A stretch of DNA of 32,538 bases from Nocardia ninae NBRC 108245 (lineage in GTDB: Bacteria > Actinomycetota > Actinomycetes > Mycobacteriales > Mycobacteriaceae): assembly GCF_007990755.1 (NCBI RefSeq), contig NZ_BJXA01000089.1:1-32538 (forward strand), in the 5' to 3' direction. This document shows positions 15,521 to 23,264 of this stretch, piece by piece (the first letter of the stretch is position 1; the number at the start of each line of letters is the position of its first letter). Made by a program: the position numbers and the translations under genes. Under the pieces are notes generated by a model, which worked only from the letters and a program-made list of their open reading frames with translations, was not told where the DNA came from and searched no databases.

Positions 15521-16293
15521 AGGTTGTGCTGTTCTGCGGCGGGTACGGCATGCGGATGCGTGACGGGACCGACGACATGATTCCGAAACCCATGCAGCTC
15601 GTCGGCCCACGACCGCTGCTGTGGCATGTGATGCGTTATTACGCGCACTTCGGGCACAAGGAATTCATCCTGTGTCTCGGCTACGGCGGTCTGCACATCA
15701 AGAATTTCTTTCTGACCTACCAGGAATCGGTGTCCAACGACTTCGTCATGCGGGACGGCCGGGTGGAAATGCTGCGCTCCGATATCAACGACTGGCAGAT
15801 CACCTTTGTCGACACCGGCGTGGAATCGCCCATCGGCGAGCGGCTGCGCCGGGTCCGCGAACACGTCGGAAGTGACGAGCGTTTCCTGGCGAACTACGCC
15901 GACGTGCTCACCGACGCACCGCTGGACGACATGATCGAGAAGTTCACCGAGTCCGGCGCGGCCGCCTCGATGATGGTGGTGCCGCCGCAATCGTCGTTCC
16001 ACTGCGTGGACATGAAGCCGACCGGTGAGGTCAAGGAGATCATGCCGGTGTCGCGAATGCCGTTGTGGGAGAACGGCGGTTACTTCGTGCTGAACCAGGA
16101 GATCTTCGATCTGCTGCCGCCGGGCGGCGATCTGGTCGCGGACGCGTGCGGCACCTTGGCCGGGCAGGGCCGGCTGTTCGGCTATCGGCATCTCGGCTTC
16201 TGGAAGCCCGCCGACACGTTCAAGGAGCGCGCCGAACTCGACGCGGGCTACCGCAGCGGCGCACGGCCCTGGATGGTCTGGGAGCACGCGTGA
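15517..16293 (+). CDS. Sugar-1-phosphate nucleotidyltransferase, RfbF-like
   Basis: A 258-residue enzyme that joins a sugar-1-phosphate to a nucleotide, giving the NDP-sugar for the cassette. The N-terminal signature is FCGGYGMRMRD with IPKPM following, and the LCLGYGG and IKNFF segment near 55-65 is characteristic of glucose-1-phosphate cytidylyltransferases. A good GGGAGGGG ribosome-binding site lies inside the end of the upstream gene, and the start overlaps that stop as ATGA. The close match in pattern to RfbF suggests CTP and glucose-1-phosphate, but nucleotide and sugar choice cannot be proved by reading. The start of the PIG-L gene overlaps its stop (GTGA). Confidence 0.87.
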   Translation: MKVVLFCGGYGMRMRDGTDDMIPKPMQLVGPRPLLWHVMRYYAHFGHKEFILCLGYGGLHIKNFFLTYQESVSNDFVMRDGRVEMLRSDINDWQITFVDTGVESPIGERLRRVREHVGSDERFLANYADVLTDAPLDDMIEKFTESGAAASMMVVPPQSSFHCVDMKPTGEVKEIMPVSRMPLWENGGYFVLNQEIFDLLPPGGDLVADACGTLAGQGRLFGYRHLGFWKPADTFKERAELDAGYRSGARPWMVWEHA

Positions 16294-16940
16294 TCCGACT
16301 CGGCGTCGGAGCGGTCGCCGAGATCGCGGTGCTCGGTGCGCACTGCGACGACATCGCCATCGGCATGGGCGCGACGCTCCTGACACTGGCTGGCGCGCAC
16401 CCGGGACTGCGGGTGCGCGCCCTGGTCCTGTCCGGCGGCGGGACCGCGCGGGCGGACGAGGAAAGCCTTGCGCTGGCCGCGTTCTGCCCGGGTGCCGAGC
16501 TCGACCTCACCGTGCTCGACGTACCCGACGGCCGGGCTCCCGCGCACTGGGACCGAATCAAGGACGCGCTCAGTGCTTTTCGTGGCAGCACCGAACCCGA
16601 CCTGGTCTTCGCCACGCAACGCGGCGACGCGCATCAGGATCATCGGCTGCTGGCCGAGTTGGTGCCGACCGAGTTCCGCGATCACCTCGTGCTCGGCTAC
16701 GAGATCCTCAAGTGGGAGAGCGACACTCCCAGTCCCAGCGTCTACCACCGGATCACCGCGGCGCTCGCCGCGGAGAAGGCCCGGCTACTACTGAAGCACT
16801 ATCCGTCCCAGGCCCACCGGGACTGGTTCGACGAGCAGGCGTTCACCGGCCTGACCCGGCTGCGCGGCGTGCAATGCCACGCCGGGCACGCCGAAGCATT
16901 CGTGCTCGACAAGGCAGTCATCGATTTCGGAGGTTCGTAA
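16290..16940 (+). CDS. PIG-L-family deacetylase
   Basis: A 216-residue zinc hydrolase of the family that removes N-acetyl groups from sugars (MshB, PIG-L). The first metal motif is AHCDD at 17-21, where AHPDD is usual, so His18, the probable base Asp20 and the ligand Asp21 are kept and Pro is replaced by Cys. The second motif HQDH gives His115 and His118. GTG 16290 overlaps the upstream stop by four bases. Its place inside a nucleotide-sugar cassette suggests it unmasks an amino sugar or trims another acyl group. No aminotransferase is present, so the nitrogen would have to come from an N-acetylated precursor. Confidence 0.86.
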   Translation: MIRLGVGAVAEIAVLGAHCDDIAIGMGATLLTLAGAHPGLRVRALVLSGGGTARADEESLALAAFCPGAELDLTVLDVPDGRAPAHWDRIKDALSAFRGSTEPDLVFATQRGDAHQDHRLLAELVPTEFRDHLVLGYEILKWESDTPSPSVYHRITAALAAEKARLLLKHYPSQAHRDWFDEQAFTGLTRLRGVQCHAGHAEAFVLDKAVIDFGGS

Positions 16941-16943
16941 GCC

Positions 16944-17990
16944 ATGCGGGTACTCGTCACCGGACACCAGGGGTATCTGGGCACCGTCATGGTGCCGGTC
17001 CTGCGGGCCAACGCGCACGAGGTGGTCGGTCTGGACGCCGGCTTCTTCGCCGACTGCGTCCTCGGCGACCTGCCGGGCGACCCGCCCGGCCTGGCCGTGG
17101 ACCTGCGCGATGTGACCGTCGACCAGCTGCGCGGCTTCGACGCGGTCATCCATCTCGCCGCGCTGTCCAATGATCCGCTCGGCGCGCTGGCGCCCGAGAT
17201 CACCTACGCCATCAACCATCACGCGTCGGTGCGGCTGGCCCGGCTCGCCAAAGAGGCCGGGGTGCGGCGGTTCCTGTACGCCTCCACCTGTTCGGTCTAC
17301 GGCGCCGCGGGCGCGGACCTGGTCACCGAGGATGCGCCGCTGCGGCCGATCACCCCGTACGCGGAGAGCAAGGTGCGGGTCGAGGACGATGTCGCCGCGC
17401 TCGCGGACTCCGGCTTCTCCCCCGTATTCCTGCGCAACGCAACGGCATTCGGCTTCTCGCCACGGTTGCGGGCCGACATCGTGCTCAACAACCTGGTCGG
17501 CTACGCCACGCTGACCGGCGAGGTGAAGGTGCTCTCCGACGGCACCCCGTGGCGGCCGCTGGTGCACGCCCGCGATATCGCGTGGGCCTTCGCCAACTGT
17601 CTCACCGCTCCCCCGGCGGCAATCCACTGCCGCGCCTTCAACATCGGCACCGAGGCCAACAACCTCACCGTCGCCGATATCGCGCAGGCGGTGGTGGCGG
17701 CGGTGCCCGGGTCGCGGCTGAACATCACCGGCGAGAGCGGCGCCGACCCGCGCTCCTATCGCGTCGATTTCTCGGCCGCCCGCGCCGCCATCGGTTTTCG
17801 CGCACTGTGGACCGTGCAGGCCGGGGCGGACGAGCTGTTCCAGGAGTACACCGCGCGTGGCCTCACCTACGACGACTTCTTCCAGAAGTTCACCCGGCTG
17901 CCGCACCTGGAGAAGTTACGCGACAGCGGGGTGCTCGATGGGACGATGCGCCGGATACAGCCCGGACCCGCTCGTGTGCCAGCCACTTAG
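16944..17990 (+). CDS. NAD-dependent nucleotide-sugar epimerase/dehydratase (extended SDR)
   Basis: A 348-residue extended short-chain dehydrogenase. The N-terminal TGHQGYLG at 6-13 binds the dinucleotide, and the acidic Asp31 at the end of the second strand favours NAD. The catalytic triad region is ASTCSVYG at 113-120, with Tyr139 and Lys143 in the YAESK motif. The family carries out 4-epimerisation, 4,6-dehydration or 4-keto reduction of NDP-sugars. No second SDR is in the cassette, so this enzyme probably makes the keto intermediate that the methyltransferases need. It begins three bases after the PIG-L stop, with GGAGG upstream. It is followed by an 86-bp gap, the only sizeable one in the cassette. 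Confidence 0.9.
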   Translation: MRVLVTGHQGYLGTVMVPVLRANAHEVVGLDAGFFADCVLGDLPGDPPGLAVDLRDVTVDQLRGFDAVIHLAALSNDPLGALAPEITYAINHHASVRLARLAKEAGVRRFLYASTCSVYGAAGADLVTEDAPLRPITPYAESKVRVEDDVAALADSGFSPVFLRNATAFGFSPRLRADIVLNNLVGYATLTGEVKVLSDGTPWRPLVHARDIAWAFANCLTAPPAAIHCRAFNIGTEANNLTVADIAQAVVAAVPGSRLNITGESGADPRSYRVDFSAARAAIGFRALWTVQAGADELFQEYTARGLTYDDFFQKFTRLPHLEKLRDSGVLDGTMRRIQPGPARVPAT

Positions 17991-18076
17991 ACGGGCGGCT
18001 CCGGCGCAGCGTCGACGGCGGTCGGCCACGGTGCCATGCGTGCGGCCCGCACCGGCGCACCACGAAAGGGCCGGTG

Positions 18077-19189
18077 ATGGTTCCCCTCGATAGCGGGCGA
18101 CCCTGCCGGGGTTGCGGGGGCACCGAGCTCACGACGGTGCTCGATCTGGGTATGGTCCCGGCCGCGGACTACTTTCCGCCGGCGGCCGCGCCGGTCGGCC
18201 TCGCCGAGACGGCGCATCCGCTGCGCATGGATCTGTGCGCGCGCTGCGCTCTCGCGCAACTGGCCGAGGACGACACCCGCACGCAGGAACCACGCGGCAT
18301 CGAGCCTGCGGCGTTGCGCGAACAAGCGGCCGACGCCGTCGCGCGGGTCGCCGAATCCGGTCTGCTGCACGGGAATACGGTGCGCGAGTTCGGCAGCCCG
18401 CACGGGGGCACCTGGGTGCCCCTGCTGACCGAGCGCGGCTACACCCAGACCGAGGGTGTCGCCGATGTGATGCTCGACTGTTTCGGCCTTATGCACGAGC
18501 CCGACCAGCGTGCCGCCATCACCGAGCGGGCAGCGGCCACCGCGCCCGGCGGCCTGCTGTTGATCCAATTCCATTCGCTGGCCACGATCGTCGCCTCGCG
18601 CCAGTGGAACGCATTGCGGCACGGGCACTTTGCCTACTATTCGCTGTCCGCGCTGAGCCGATTGCTGGCCGCCGCGGGCATGAGCGTCACCACCGCGTGG
18701 CGGTTCGACCTGTACGGCGGCACCGTGCTGGTCGCTGCCCGCCACGGCACGCATCGCCCCGACGCGGCGGCGCGCGACATCCTGACCCAGGAGTCCGCCT
18801 ACACCGAGGTCGCCGCCGTCCGCGGCCTCCAGCAGGCTGCCGACGTACACGCCGAGGCGTTGCGCCGCTGGCTCACCAGGCATGCCGCACAGGGTGATCG
18901 GGTGTTCGCCTACGGCGCGGCGTCGCGTGCGGTGGCGCTGTTCAGTCTGGCGGGTGTCGATCGCGGGTTGATCGCCGCCGTCGCCGACGCGTCACCGGCC
19001 AAGCAGGGTCGCCGGATGCCGGGCACCGACGTGCCCATCATCGCGCCCGAGGAACTGGTCACGGCCCGACCGGATCTCGTGCTGCTGACGCTGCCCGATC
19101 TGCTGCCGGAGGTCCGCGCCCGCTACCCGGAACTCGACGGCTGCTGGATCGTCGACGACCCGGCCGACACCACCGTGCAAGGAGGCTGA
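18077..19189 (+). CDS. Divergent SAM-methyltransferase-like protein, zinc-binding type
   Basis: A 370-residue relative of the first cassette gene. The zinc site is retained (Cys10, Cys13, Cys54, Cys57) and so is the C-terminal domain (VFAYGAASRAVALFSLAG). However, the SAM loop reads EFGSPHGG at 104-111, where the paralogue has EVASNDGY, and the active-site YHEH is replaced by RHGH at 181-184. The fold is therefore kept while the catalytic Tyr and Glu are gone, so it may use a different chemistry, bind another cofactor or act as a partner of the first enzyme. ATG 18077 (or GTG 18074) follows AAAGGG. The longer open frame from 17549 overlaps the SDR gene and is not real. Confidence 0.82.
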   Translation: MVPLDSGRPCRGCGGTELTTVLDLGMVPAADYFPPAAAPVGLAETAHPLRMDLCARCALAQLAEDDTRTQEPRGIEPAALREQAADAVARVAESGLLHGNTVREFGSPHGGTWVPLLTERGYTQTEGVADVMLDCFGLMHEPDQRAAITERAAATAPGGLLLIQFHSLATIVASRQWNALRHGHFAYYSLSALSRLLAAAGMSVTTAWRFDLYGGTVLVAARHGTHRPDAAARDILTQESAYTEVAAVRGLQQAADVHAEALRRWLTRHAAQGDRVFAYGAASRAVALFSLAGVDRGLIAAVADASPAKQGRRMPGTDVPIIAPEELVTARPDLVLLTLPDLLPEVRARYPELDGCWIVDDPADTTVQGG

Positions 19190-19382
19190 GTTGCTCCGAA
19201 TTCGCTGTCCCCCAGCGCATGCTCGCCCGCTTGCTCGATGCGCTTGATCTGACATGATTCGATTTACCGAACACCTGATCGCCACAGATGATCGATGAGT
19301 TCTTCGCTCCCGCGTGTCGGGGAGCGGGCGTCGAGCGAACGACCACGCTCGGCCAGGTGTGTGTGCAGAGGGGACAAACCTG

Positions 19383-20018
19383 ATGAGGGATTTCACGCAG
19401 CAATGCAGCCGTTGCGTCCGAATGTTCGCGATCGCCACCGTGGTGGCGTCGGGGCTGGCTTTGGGAATAGGCACCGCGGGAGCGGTCGTCGACAGCAGTA
19501 ACCAGATCGTCGATCAGAAGGATCGTTCGATCGAGGCGATCCAGTCCGACACGCGGATCGACTTCGTGCCGCCGCTGGACGGAAACGCGTTGACCCGCGA
19601 GTGGTTTCACAATGGCGAAGCGGCCTACAAGATCGCCGGGCCGAACGCCGAGGACTGGCGCGGGCACATCACCATCGGCTACCAGGTCGGCTATCCGGCG
19701 ACCCTGACCGGACGGTTGAAGTTCAACTACTCGACGCCGGGTCTCGGGGTGGACCTCGGCAGCGACGGCGCGACCTTGAAGCTGGAGGGGCTGATCCCCC
19801 GGGCCGGCGTCGAACTCGAGGTCGGCTTCGGACCTGGGATCCAGACGGTGGAATGCGCGGGCGGCGATGTTTCCGGCGCGGCCGGCTTCCTGCGCATGTC
19901 CGGCTTCCACGGCACCGTAACCGGGGTGGTCGGGCAGACCACGATCCGGCCGTTCGTCAAGGTGGTCAGTTCCAGTGGTGACGCCGTGTTCACCTATGGG
20001 CGGCTCTGGTCGATCTGA
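19383..20018 (+). CDS. MspA-family porin
   Basis: A 211-residue precursor, the same length as mycobacterial MspA. Residues 1-34 are a signal peptide ending GTAGA. The mature part follows MspA closely: LTREWFHNGEAAYKIAGP, the GYQVGYP strand, NYSTPG, GPGIQTVE, DVSGA, HGTVTG, and the ending SSGDAVFTYGRLW. MspA proteins form octameric channels in the mycolic-acid outer membrane for hydrophilic solutes. In MspA the constriction is lined by adjacent aspartates; here the corresponding loop is VDLGSDG, with a different spacing of two aspartates. ATG 19383 has GAGGGG nine bases before it. It lies between polysaccharide genes, but a structural link to export is only a guess. Confidence 0.93.
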   Translation: MRDFTQQCSRCVRMFAIATVVASGLALGIGTAGAVVDSSNQIVDQKDRSIEAIQSDTRIDFVPPLDGNALTREWFHNGEAAYKIAGPNAEDWRGHITIGYQVGYPATLTGRLKFNYSTPGLGVDLGSDGATLKLEGLIPRAGVELEVGFGPGIQTVECAGGDVSGAAGFLRMSGFHGTVTGVVGQTTIRPFVKVVSSSGDAVFTYGRLWSI

Positions 20019-20043
20019 GGTGATCGCGATCAGGTGATCTTTC

Positions 20044-20084
20044 AACAGCGAAACCGCCCCGCAGTGCGGGGCGGTTTCGCTGTT
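20044..20084. terminator. Strong bidirectional hairpin terminator
   Basis: A perfect 20-bp inverted repeat (20044-20063 and 20065-20084) with effectively a tiny loop lies between the porin and the convergent GT2 gene. The GC-rich core (CCGCCCCGC) is flanked by AAA/TTT and by AACAGC/GCTGTT. It is well placed to end both transcripts. Confidence 0.9.
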
Positions 20085-20119
20085 CCTCGGACGTGCTCAG
20101 AGCACTGATCGGACGGTGC

Positions 20120-20959
20120 TCAGACCAGGAGATCCGGCCGGTTCCGCACGGTGGCCACCGTGCGAACCCGCAAGCGGTACAACGCCGCCCGCGCCAAGCG
20201 GGTATCCCCCGCCAGCACGTCGCCGCGGCTCACCAGGTGCGGATAGTCGCCCGCGATGCGGTGATGGAACCGGTACATGTCGGTCAGCTTGCTCACCGTC
20301 GAGGTGCGGCTGCACAGGTTGAACGACGAATTGCGCCAGGCCGCAAGGATTTCCGACATCCCGAAGAACCCGCCGAACGAGGACACCCTGGCGAACAGGT
20401 CGACGTCCATCGGGAACACCAGATCGCCGCGCAACCCGCCGACCAGGTCGAAGTGCTTGCGGTAGAACATCGCCGCAGCGGTCGGCCCGAAATCGGCCGG
20501 ACCGCGCCGCACGATGACCCTGGCCAGGGCCCGCGCGGTCTGCTTGCCGAGCAAACCGGCCAGTCCCAGGCCGGTTTCGAGCACCTCGCCCGCCTCGTCG
20601 ATCACCTCGAAGCGACTCGACGAGATGGCGATCGAGGGATCGTCGGCCATCACCGCGAGCTGCGCGGCCAGCGCACCGGGCCGCAGCACATCGTCGGCAC
20701 AGACCACCTTGACCAGATCCCCGGTCGACGCGGTGATCGCCTTGTTCCAGTTGTCCCCGATCGGTAGCACGGTGTCGTTGCGCAGCACCCGAATTCGCGG
20801 ATCGTCGATCCCGTGTGCGATGTCACCCGTCTCGTCGGTGCTGGCGTTGTCCAGCACCAGAAGTTCGAAGTCCACGTCCTGGTCGAGCACCGAGCGCAGT
20901 GTCGTGGCCAGCGTGCGTCCCGAGTTGTAGGCAGGCACGCAAACCGACAAACTAGCCAT
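20120..20959 (-). CDS. Glycosyltransferase family 2
   Basis: A 279-residue inverting sugar transferase of the GT-A fold that acts on the cytoplasmic face. The start SLSVCVPAYNSGRTLATTL is the classic first strand and helix of GT2. LLVLDNASTDET binds the nucleotide, and VVCADD at 85-90 supplies the metal-binding acidic motif. The region around FPMDVDLFARV (about 183-193) corresponds to the acceptor-side catalytic acid segment. No membrane helix is visible. The ATG follows GGGGGA, with three bases between the stop of the pyruvyl-transferase gene and this start, so the two form an operon that probably extends and decorates the same repeat unit. Confidence 0.92.
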   Translation of the reverse strand: MASLSVCVPAYNSGRTLATTLRSVLDQDVDFELLVLDNASTDETGDIAHGIDDPRIRVLRNDTVLPIGDNWNKAITASTGDLVKVVCADDVLRPGALAAQLAVMADDPSIAISSSRFEVIDEAGEVLETGLGLAGLLGKQTARALARVIVRRGPADFGPTAAAMFYRKHFDLVGGLRGDLVFPMDVDLFARVSSFGGFFGMSEILAAWRNSSFNLCSRTSTVSKLTDMYRFHHRIAGDYPHLVSRGDVLAGDTRLARAALYRLRVRTVATVRNRPDLLV

Positions 20960-20962
20960 GAT

Positions 20963-22342
20963 CTATCCCCCTAGCTGATGGCCCGGCCGCACCGGTCCGC
21001 TTTCCACCAGCCGGAAGACCCGTTCGAGCCCGGCCCGGCTGGCGTCGATCTGCTGGACGGCCTTCTGCTGCAACGTATCCCGCAGTGTCGGCGCCTCGGA
21101 CCACGACTCTGTCACGGCCGTGGTCAGCGTCCGGTCCAGCGCGGGGTCATCGAGGTGCACGATCCGCAGTCCGGTGCCGAACATCTGGCGCAGGCCGTGG
21201 AACTTGTCGTCGTAGTACTCCGAGGCGGTGATGCCGACGGCCGGAATGCCTTGGGACAGCGCGAAAACCGCGAGATGGTAGGCACTGGTGACCAGCACCC
21301 GGCACCCCGCGACCTGACGCGCGACATCCTCGGGCGTGCCGCCACGGCCGATGGCAGGCCTGGCGCACTCCGCTCCGGCGAGCAGCGGCAAGGTGGATAG
21401 TCGATCCTCGGAGGCGTATTCGGAGATGATCAGCGGCACCACCCCGGCGTCGAGCTGGCCGGCGCACGCGCGGACCACCCGGCCGAGCGTGGCCTGCGCG
21501 GCCGCGCTGACCCGTGAATAGTCGGCCACCCGCAGGCACAGTCCGATATCCGCGCCGATCTTGGCCTGCCGCAGGCGGTAGCCGAATTCGATCGCGTCGT
21601 CACCGGTGACCAGTACCCGTTCCGGTGCGACGCCGAAGCGCGACAACAGTTCCGGGCCACGCCTGGCTTCGCGCAGCGCCAGGAAATCGACGCCGGGCAA
21701 CACCTCGGACGCGCGGCGGACCAGCGCCGGATCACGCAGCGGTCCGAGGCCCTGGCCGACCAGGGCCGTCGGAATGCCCCGGGACCGCGCGTGTTCGAGC
21801 AGGTTCAGCGTCCGGTGCGCCTGATAGCGGTCGACGTCGGTCATGTAGCCACCGCCGAGGGCGAGCACCAGGGAGGCCTGCTCGACGGCGGCCGGGATCT
21901 CCACCGGGAACTCGGTCTCCTCCGGTGTCGTGACGTGTTCGGTGCGGCCGGGGCCGTCGGCGCGGCGCCGGGCGGCCGAGCGCAACGCCCGCAGCCGGTC
22001 CTTCGGTCCGTCGGTCGCGGCCCGCCAGCGCAGCGCCGCCGGGCCGACCAATCGTGTTCCGGCCGTACGGTTTAGGCGGCCGGGCCAGCTGTCGCGGCCC
22101 CAGCTCCAGTCGGGCCCGCACAGCGGTTCCGCCTCGGGCAGCAGCGCCTGCAGGATGCCGGGTTGATGGGTGAGCACGCCGATCCTGGCGCGCGGCCAGC
22201 GTGCCCGCAGCCGCTCGACGGTCACCGCCATCATCGCGATGTCGCCGCGGTTACGCAGCCAGTACTCACCGTTCTCGACCAGCACTCGGATATCGCCCTC
22301 GGCGATAGCGGCGCGCTCGGCCTCGGAACCTACGGTCCCCAC
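20963..22342 (-). CDS. Polysaccharide pyruvyl transferase family protein
   Basis: A 459-residue CsaB/WcaK-type enzyme that puts a pyruvate ketal from phosphoenolpyruvate onto a surface sugar, adding negative charge. The N-terminal NRGDIAMMAVTVERLRARWP is the hallmark of the family, followed by LALGGGYMTD, and near the C-terminus SAYHLAVFALSQGIPAVGI, matching the conserved His segment. A basic, low-complexity linker (about 105-135) is longer than usual. The GTG at 22342 has GGGAGG upstream at good spacing. It is the first gene of a two-gene minus-strand operon with the GT2 gene. Other members act as general PEP-dependent transferases, so the exact acceptor is open. Confidence 0.88.
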   Translation of the reverse strand: MGTVGSEAERAAIAEGDIRVLVENGEYWLRNRGDIAMMAVTVERLRARWPRARIGVLTHQPGILQALLPEAEPLCGPDWSWGRDSWPGRLNRTAGTRLVGPAALRWRAATDGPKDRLRALRSAARRRADGPGRTEHVTTPEETEFPVEIPAAVEQASLVLALGGGYMTDVDRYQAHRTLNLLEHARSRGIPTALVGQGLGPLRDPALVRRASEVLPGVDFLALREARRGPELLSRFGVAPERVLVTGDDAIEFGYRLRQAKIGADIGLCLRVADYSRVSAAAQATLGRVVRACAGQLDAGVVPLIISEYASEDRLSTLPLLAGAECARPAIGRGGTPEDVARQVAGCRVLVTSAYHLAVFALSQGIPAVGITASEYYDDKFHGLRQMFGTGLRIVHLDDPALDRTLTTAVTESWSEAPTLRDTLQQKAVQQIDASRAGLERVFRLVESGPVRPGHQLGG

Positions 22343-22467
22343 TGTCCATGTCCTCCCGCCAGTCCCCCGCGGGTCGGTCCGTGCCGAGCACGAACTCGTT
22401 GTGAAATCTACCTCACGCTATGCATCGCGGCTACCGGACCGAGGGTTACCCGCCAGCGCCGAGCTAC

Positions 22468-23163
22468 TTACTCCGTTGCGCGCGAAGCTGCTTCGTGCCG
22501 ACCGGATTGTTTGGTTATCCGCCCGGCGTAGAGCGCGCCGAGCGACGCACCGGCGAATGCCGTGCAATAGTCCACCAGCTCGTCCATCGGCACGGTCACC
22601 CGCCCGCCCTGCTTCTCCACGAGGACCCGCTCGAGCATCCCGACGACCGAGAGCGCGTAGATGTCGACCAGTTCGGCGGGCGGCCGCGCTTCGGGTCTGG
22701 CCTCGGTGGCGGTCGCGGCCACCAATCGCGCGAATCGCCACAGTGCCTCGCGCATCCGGTGTTCCGCGCCCGCCCCGGTGGGCTCCACGAAGACGATGCG
22801 GAGTTTGCGCGGATCCTCGGCCAGCGCGGTGAGGTAGGTGCCGATACCCGCGCGTAACTTGCGGGTCCCCTCGGCGGGCACGGCGCCCACGGCGCGGGCG
22901 ACCGCGTCGAACAGCTCGTCGATGACGCGATCGAAGACCGCGGCGAACAACTCCTTGGTGCCGCCGAATGATTCGTAGAAGTACCGGTCGGTGAGCCCGG
23001 CGGACCGGCACAGGTCTTTGACGCCGGTCGCCGCATACCCCTGGGTGCCGAACAGTTCCAGGCCGGCGTCGAGCAGTTTGCCGCGCCGCGCGGCGACCCG
23101 ATCCGCCGCACCGACGCCGCCGTAGGGCCGCACAGGTCGTCGCTGTTCGGCGCCGCCACTCAT
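22468..23163 (-). CDS. TetR-family regulator
   Basis: A 231-residue repressor. After an Arg/Gly-rich N-terminal tail of some 20 residues, the TetR domain runs from about 26 to 72. The helix-turn-helix is at 46-66 (TGVKDLCRSAGLTDRYFYESF) and GGTKELF closes the domain. The C-terminal ligand domain is not assignable. The ATG has GAAAGG ten bases upstream. It is divergent from the flavoprotein gene, with a perfect 8+8 palindrome in the 101-bp gap, so it probably controls that gene and itself. Both genes look like an insert between polysaccharide operons rather than part of the pathway. Confidence 0.9.
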   Translation of the reverse strand: MSGGAEQRRPVRPYGGVGAADRVAARRGKLLDAGLELFGTQGYAATGVKDLCRSAGLTDRYFYESFGGTKELFAAVFDRVIDELFDAVARAVGAVPAEGTRKLRAGIGTYLTALAEDPRKLRIVFVEPTGAGAEHRMREALWRFARLVAATATEARPEARPPAELVDIYALSVVGMLERVLVEKQGGRVTVPMDELVDYCTAFAGASLGALYAGRITKQSGRHEAASRATE

Positions 23164-23224
23164 CGCTGGACCTTTCTCGTCATCTCCGCATTGTCTCCCA
23201 TGGCGAGCGACCGTCTGCTAAATA

Positions 23225-23242
23225 TGACTATCAGGATAGTCA
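23225..23242. promoter_or_regulatory. 18-bp TetR operator in divergent promoter
   Basis: TGACTATCAGGATAGTCA has perfect 8-bp arms around a two-base centre. It lies 62 bases from the TetR start and 22 bases from the flavoprotein start, overlapping TA-rich hexamers suited to -10 boxes in both directions. Binding by the adjacent TetR is inferred. Confidence 0.75.
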
Positions 23243-23264
23243 GAATTGCGAACGGGGTCGTGCA

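Noticed and set aside
14299-16293. 664-residue frame joining the first methyltransferase region to the nucleotidyltransferase
   Set aside because: The first part is an out-of-frame Arg-rich translation of the methyltransferase gene; only the part from 15517 is real.
17549-18076. Possible fusion of the SDR with the second methyltransferase
   Set aside because: The extended frame is a different frame through the SDR gene with an Arg-rich translation; the methyltransferase has its own start and ribosome-binding site at 18077.
19305-19326. Hairpin CGCTCCC/GGGAGCG upstream of the porin
   Set aside because: Only 7 bp with an 8-base loop in GC-rich DNA; no sign of a riboswitch or a terminator with a partner gene.
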